DNA from: WYZ-LMO8 sp964586135
GTDB taxonomy: Archaea > Thermoproteota > Methanomethylicia > Nezhaarchaeales > WYZ-LMO8
Length of the DNA stretch: 14,557 nt
Assembly (NCBI GenBank): GCA_964586135.1
Contig: CAZPGS010000019.1
Span: 1 to 14,557, forward strand
Direction of reading: 5' to 3'
Part shown: in pieces, positions 12,185-14,557 of the stretch
How the letters are laid out: each line of letters begins with the position of its first letter
Numbering within the stretch: position 1 is the stretch's first letter
Position numbers and translations under genes: made by a program
Notes under the pieces: generated by a model
Told to the model about the DNA's origin: nothing
The model's input: the letters and a program-made list of their open reading frames with translations, nothing else
Databases searched by the model: none

Positions 12185-13078
12185 ATGGAGGACATCCACA
12201 AAAAAAGGCCATCGTTCTCAATCCCGCTACAGTTCGTCGGAGTCAAAGGCGTGAAGATGCCCGTGGCCTTCGTGAAATTCGGAGAAAGGCCCCACTTCAC
12301 CCTGCCGGTCTTTGACGCTTACATAAACCTGCCCTCGACGATGAAGGGCATCCACGCCTCTCGCCACTACGAGGTGGTTGCTGAGGTCATTTCTCACTTC
12401 GCGATGAAGAGCGGGAAGCTCGAGGAGATATGCGAGAAGATCGCCGTCAAGCTCCTCGAAAGGCACGAGTACGCCTCTAGGTCTTACGTCAGAGCTAAGG
12501 GGGAGCTGGTCTTCGAAAGCCGCATTGAGGATTCGGGGTCGATGAGCTTTGAGCCCTGCACGATGATAGGGAAGGCATGGGCTCACAGGGCCAGGAGCGG
12601 CATAGAGACTAAGAAGGCCGTTGGGGTCTCGGTCAAGGGGATGACCGCGTGCCCCTGTGCCTTAGAGTACGTTAAGGAGAAGGTAAAGCATTTTCTCGAA
12701 GGGCCTTTGACCGACCAACTACCGCTCGCGACCCATGTGCAGAGGGTTACGGGTACCATAATGATTGAGGTGCCCCACGGATACGAGCTAGACGCTATGA
12801 GGCTGGTGAAGGTAATTGAGAGGTCCATGAGCTCCCCGACGTACGGCTTGCTGAAGAGGAGCGACGAGGGGGAGATAATATGCAGGGCCGTGTCGAACCC
12901 CAAGTTTGCCGAAGACGTCATCCGCTCCATGATCCAGGGAGTCGTGGAGGAACTTTGGGACTTCCCCGACTCGACGTCCTTTGAATGCCACGTCAAGAGC
13001 GAGGAGAGCATTCACAAGCACGACTTGGTGGCCAAGCAACGAGGGACTATCGGCGAGTTCAGGTGCTTGGTAATATAG
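12185..13078 (+). CDS. mptA: GTP cyclohydrolase MptA (archaeal, FolE2-related)
   Basis: A 297-residue MptA/FolE2-type GTP cyclohydrolase, which converts GTP to 7,8-dihydro-D-neopterin 2',3'-cyclic phosphate with an Fe(II) centre, the first pterin step of tetrahydromethanopterin synthesis in archaea. The family signatures are 'LPSTMKGIHASRHYE' (about 49-63), a conserved acidic 'SFEPCTMIGKAWAH' region and the metal-site motif 'GMTACPC' (152-158). 'QLPLATHVQRVTGTIMIEVP' in the C-terminal half is also typical. ATG 12185 ('MEDIH') lines up with the usual N-terminus; the in-frame TTG at 12170 would add 5 residues. It is followed after 13 nt by mptE, so the first and third pterin steps are co-transcribed, and it diverges from DUF447. 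Confidence 0.93.
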   Translation: MEDIHKKRPSFSIPLQFVGVKGVKMPVAFVKFGERPHFTLPVFDAYINLPSTMKGIHASRHYEVVAEVISHFAMKSGKLEEICEKIAVKLLERHEYASRSYVRAKGELVFESRIEDSGSMSFEPCTMIGKAWAHRARSGIETKKAVGVSVKGMTACPCALEYVKEKVKHFLEGPLTDQLPLATHVQRVTGTIMIEVPHGYELDAMRLVKVIERSMSSPTYGLLKRSDEGEIICRAVSNPKFAEDVIRSMIQGVVEELWDFPDSTSFECHVKSEESIHKHDLVAKQRGTIGEFRCLVI

Positions 13079-13091
13079 AGGTGCCCCTTCA

Positions 13092-13874
13092 TTGGACTGG
13101 AGCCTGTGGGAGCCGTGGTACATGTGGATAGTAAGCGCCTTGGGGCTCAGCGTGTCGGAAGACTACGAGGCCTCCCGCGTCCTAGACGCGCTGATAAGAG
13201 ATAGGGCGACTGACGCTGGCGAGCTAAGGAAGATCGTAGAGGGAAAGCTGGTTTTAGTCGTAGGAGCGGGGCCGTCGATCGAGAGCGATCTCGGCGAGGT
13301 GTTTGATAAGGTCGACGCGGTGGTGGTCGCCGATGGGGCTTCTAGCAGGGTCCTCGAACTCGGGGTAACCCCCGACATCATAGTCACAGATCTCGATGGC
13401 GATTTAGACGATATATACGAGGGTTGGCGGAGGGGCTCTCACGTAGTCGTTCACGCTCACGGAGACAACATACCAGCGTTGAGAGCGCATATACAGAAAT
13501 TCGGCGATAGATTGCTCGGCACCACTCAGGTGAGGCCCATCGGTTGTCTCTACAACTTCGGCGGGTTTACGGATGGAGATAGGGCTGTGTTCATGTGCAT
13601 GGAGCTCGAGTGCAAAGCCGTCTTGATGGTGGGCATGGACTTCTCGACCGTTGTCGGGAGGCACTCGAAGCCTTGGCTCAGAGGGGATGTTGTCGCTTGG
13701 CCGTTTAAGCGATCCAAGTTCGTGATAGCCAAGAGGCTCCTCTCGTGGGCCTCAAGGCTGTATCAGAGGCCCATGGCCAGATTGACGGCCCGGGGCGCGG
13801 ATTTGGTCGACGGCGTTGAGGACTTAAAGGCCGAAGAGCTCGAGGGCTGGATCAAGAGGGTTAGGGAGGGCTAG
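13092..13874 (+). CDS. mptE: 6-hydroxymethyl-7,8-dihydropterin pyrophosphokinase MptE (DUF115)
   Basis: A 260-residue DUF115 protein (COG1634, MJ1634 type), the archaeal replacement for FolK that transfers pyrophosphate from ATP to 6-hydroxymethyl-7,8-dihydropterin. Key stretches in order are 'VVGAGPSIESDL' (56-67), 'IIVTDLDGDLDD' (96-107), 'VVVHAHGDN' (118-126), 'GTTQVRP' (143-149), 'YNFGGFTDGDRAVF' (154-167) and 'VGMDFSTVVGRHSKPW' (180-195), all as expected. The Trp-rich N-terminus ('MDWSLWEPWYMWI') is also normal. The start TTG 13092 is preceded by GAGGTG 8 nt upstream. It is the second gene of an mptA-mptE operon and converges on the phosphopantothenate synthetase gene with a 48-nt gap. 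Confidence 0.92.
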   Translation: MDWSLWEPWYMWIVSALGLSVSEDYEASRVLDALIRDRATDAGELRKIVEGKLVLVVGAGPSIESDLGEVFDKVDAVVVADGASSRVLELGVTPDIIVTDLDGDLDDIYEGWRRGSHVVVHAHGDNIPALRAHIQKFGDRLLGTTQVRPIGCLYNFGGFTDGDRAVFMCMELECKAVLMVGMDFSTVVGRHSKPWLRGDVVAWPFKRSKFVIAKRLLSWASRLYQRPMARLTARGADLVDGVEDLKAEELEGWIKRVREG

Positions 13875-13922
13875 GTCGAGGGACCGCCTCACTGGTTGCC
13901 GGACCAAGAGTCAATACCTTGG

Positions 13923-14557
13923 TTAAGCCTTAAGGGCTTCTTGAGCCAACTTCCTGAGCCTGTTGGCCATGTACTCCAGCACGTCGGATAACACGACGTT
14001 GTTGTCGTAGCTTGACAAGATAGAGCGCAACTCGTCCCTAGGCATTTGCTTCAGCTTAGAGGCCTCTTCCACTAACTTAGGCATCGCCCTGATTATGTTG
14101 TCGACTATGGTTATCGAAGCTGCTCGAGCGGTCCTCGACAGCGGGTTCAGGTCTATGGCTATGACCGTCTTGCCCATCCTCCTGAGGGCCTCGGTCCTGT
14201 CGCCGTCTTCTAGCGGGACCAAGACCACGTCGGCTATCAGAATGCCTCGAGAATCGACCCTCCTCCTCTCGCTCATCAGCTCGGGTATCGTCGTTTGGAA
14301 CCTCTCGTCGACCCCCAGCACCTCCTTAGCGCCCAAGCTCTTCAGCAATGAGTCTATCGCCCTTTCCCTCTCCTTGGCCCTGTAAAACAGGTTCACTTCT
14401 ATCTTCGCGTTTACTACCTCTGCCAGCTTGATTATCCACTCCCCGGCCAAGGCCGCCGCGTTGCCGTTCACGGATATGACGGGCCTCTCGGCCAAGAGCA
14501 AGGCGCAGGCGGCCGCCCTTATCGCCCTCAACGCCGGCTCTATGGTCTCCTCCCCTA
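13923..14557 (-). CDS. Archaeal phosphopantothenate synthetase (4-phosphopantoate--beta-alanine ligase), 5'-truncated
   Basis: This gene runs off the right edge. The frame stays open through 14557 and the residues before the in-frame TTG at 14531 (GEETIEPA) fit the family, so that TTG is not the start; about 50-60 N-terminal residues are missing. The visible 211 residues cover the COG1701/DUF137 protein that condenses 4-phosphopantoate with beta-alanine using ATP. Motifs are 'PVISVNGNAAALAGEWI', 'KIEVNLFYR', 'ADVVLVPLEDGDRTEALRR' and 'VIAIDLNPLSRTARAASITI'. It works directly after pantoate kinase, also in this window, in archaeal coenzyme A synthesis. Its promoter lies outside the window, and it converges on mptE. 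Confidence 0.92.
   Translation of the reverse strand, partial: GEETIEPALRAIRAAACALLLAERPVISVNGNAAALAGEWIIKLAEVVNAKIEVNLFYRAKERERAIDSLLKSLGAKEVLGVDERFQTTIPELMSERRRVDSRGILIADVVLVPLEDGDRTEALRRMGKTVIAIDLNPLSRTARAASITIVDNIIRAMPKLVEEASKLKQMPRDELRSILSSYDNNVVLSDVLEYMANRLRKLAQEALKA

Noticed and set aside
14529..14531. TTG 14531 as the start of phosphopantothenate synthetase
   Set aside because: The frame stays open to the window edge and upstream residues GEETIEPA match the family, so the real start is outside.
1..14557. tRNA genes, rRNA, CRISPR arrays, integrase or attachment sites
   Set aside because: No T-loop GGTTCRA-type arms in cloverleaf context, no spaced direct repeats and no integrase-like protein were found on either strand.

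Overview
The window reads as a GC-rich, densely packed archaeal chromosome segment. Its gene content points to a thermophilic lineage of the TACK superphylum that makes, or once made, the cofactors of methanogenesis. Ribosomal protein L13e and an archaeal GO glycosylase fit TACK archaea. Methanogenesis marker protein 11, a homocitrate synthase-like AksA, and three tetrahydromethanopterin (H4MPT) genes (mptA, mptE and a TIGR00284-type dihydropteroate synthase relative) fit an archaeon with methyl-coenzyme M reductase chemistry. Methanomethylicia, Korarchaeota or Nezhaarchaeota are candidates, but I cannot choose between them from this sequence. TTG starts are common. TATA-like boxes often lie about 20-40 nt upstream of start codons, consistent with leaderless or short-leader transcripts.

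Layout. Positions 1-2291 (minus strand) hold a MacB/LolD-type ABC ATPase followed by a large exported protein with Ig-like repeats that runs off the left edge; a solo IS200/IS605-type right-end hairpin sits at the ATPase stop codon. Positions 2409-2850 hold L13e (minus) and, divergent from it, a well-formed C/D box guide sRNA (plus) that appears to share a symmetric TATA box with L13e. Positions 2850-8255 form a plus-strand run of cofactor genes: DHPS-like, AksA-like, a thiamine-diphosphate (ThDP) enzyme overlapping AksA by 4 nt, and methanogenesis marker 11. AGOG follows, tail-to-tail with a HEPN-MNT pair on the minus strand. Positions 9986-10540 hold regulatory sequence and one unrecognised small ORF that may be frameshifted near its end. 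Positions 10541-14557 carry pantoate kinase, DUF447 (minus), MptA and MptE (plus), and a 5'-truncated phosphopantothenate synthetase (minus) that runs off the right edge.

How the genes fit together. MptA opens GTP to a dihydroneopterin cyclic phosphate, MptE activates hydroxymethyl-dihydropterin as the pyrophosphate, and the DHPS-like protein is the candidate for joining pterin to the ribofuranosyl-aminobenzene unit of H4MPT. DUF447 sits back to back with mptA across one TATA box and probably belongs to the same pathway. AksA starts the 2-oxoacid chain elongation toward coenzyme B. The translationally coupled ThDP enzyme is a plausible candidate for the 2-oxosuberate decarboxylation step of that pathway, which to my knowledge has no assigned enzyme. 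Pantoate kinase and phosphopantothenate synthetase are the two archaea-specific steps of CoA synthesis.

The strongest items for follow-up are the C/D box sRNA with its bidirectional promoter, the AksA/ThDP-enzyme pair, the IS605 end that recoded an ABC ATPase C-terminus, and the DUF447/mptA divergent promoter.
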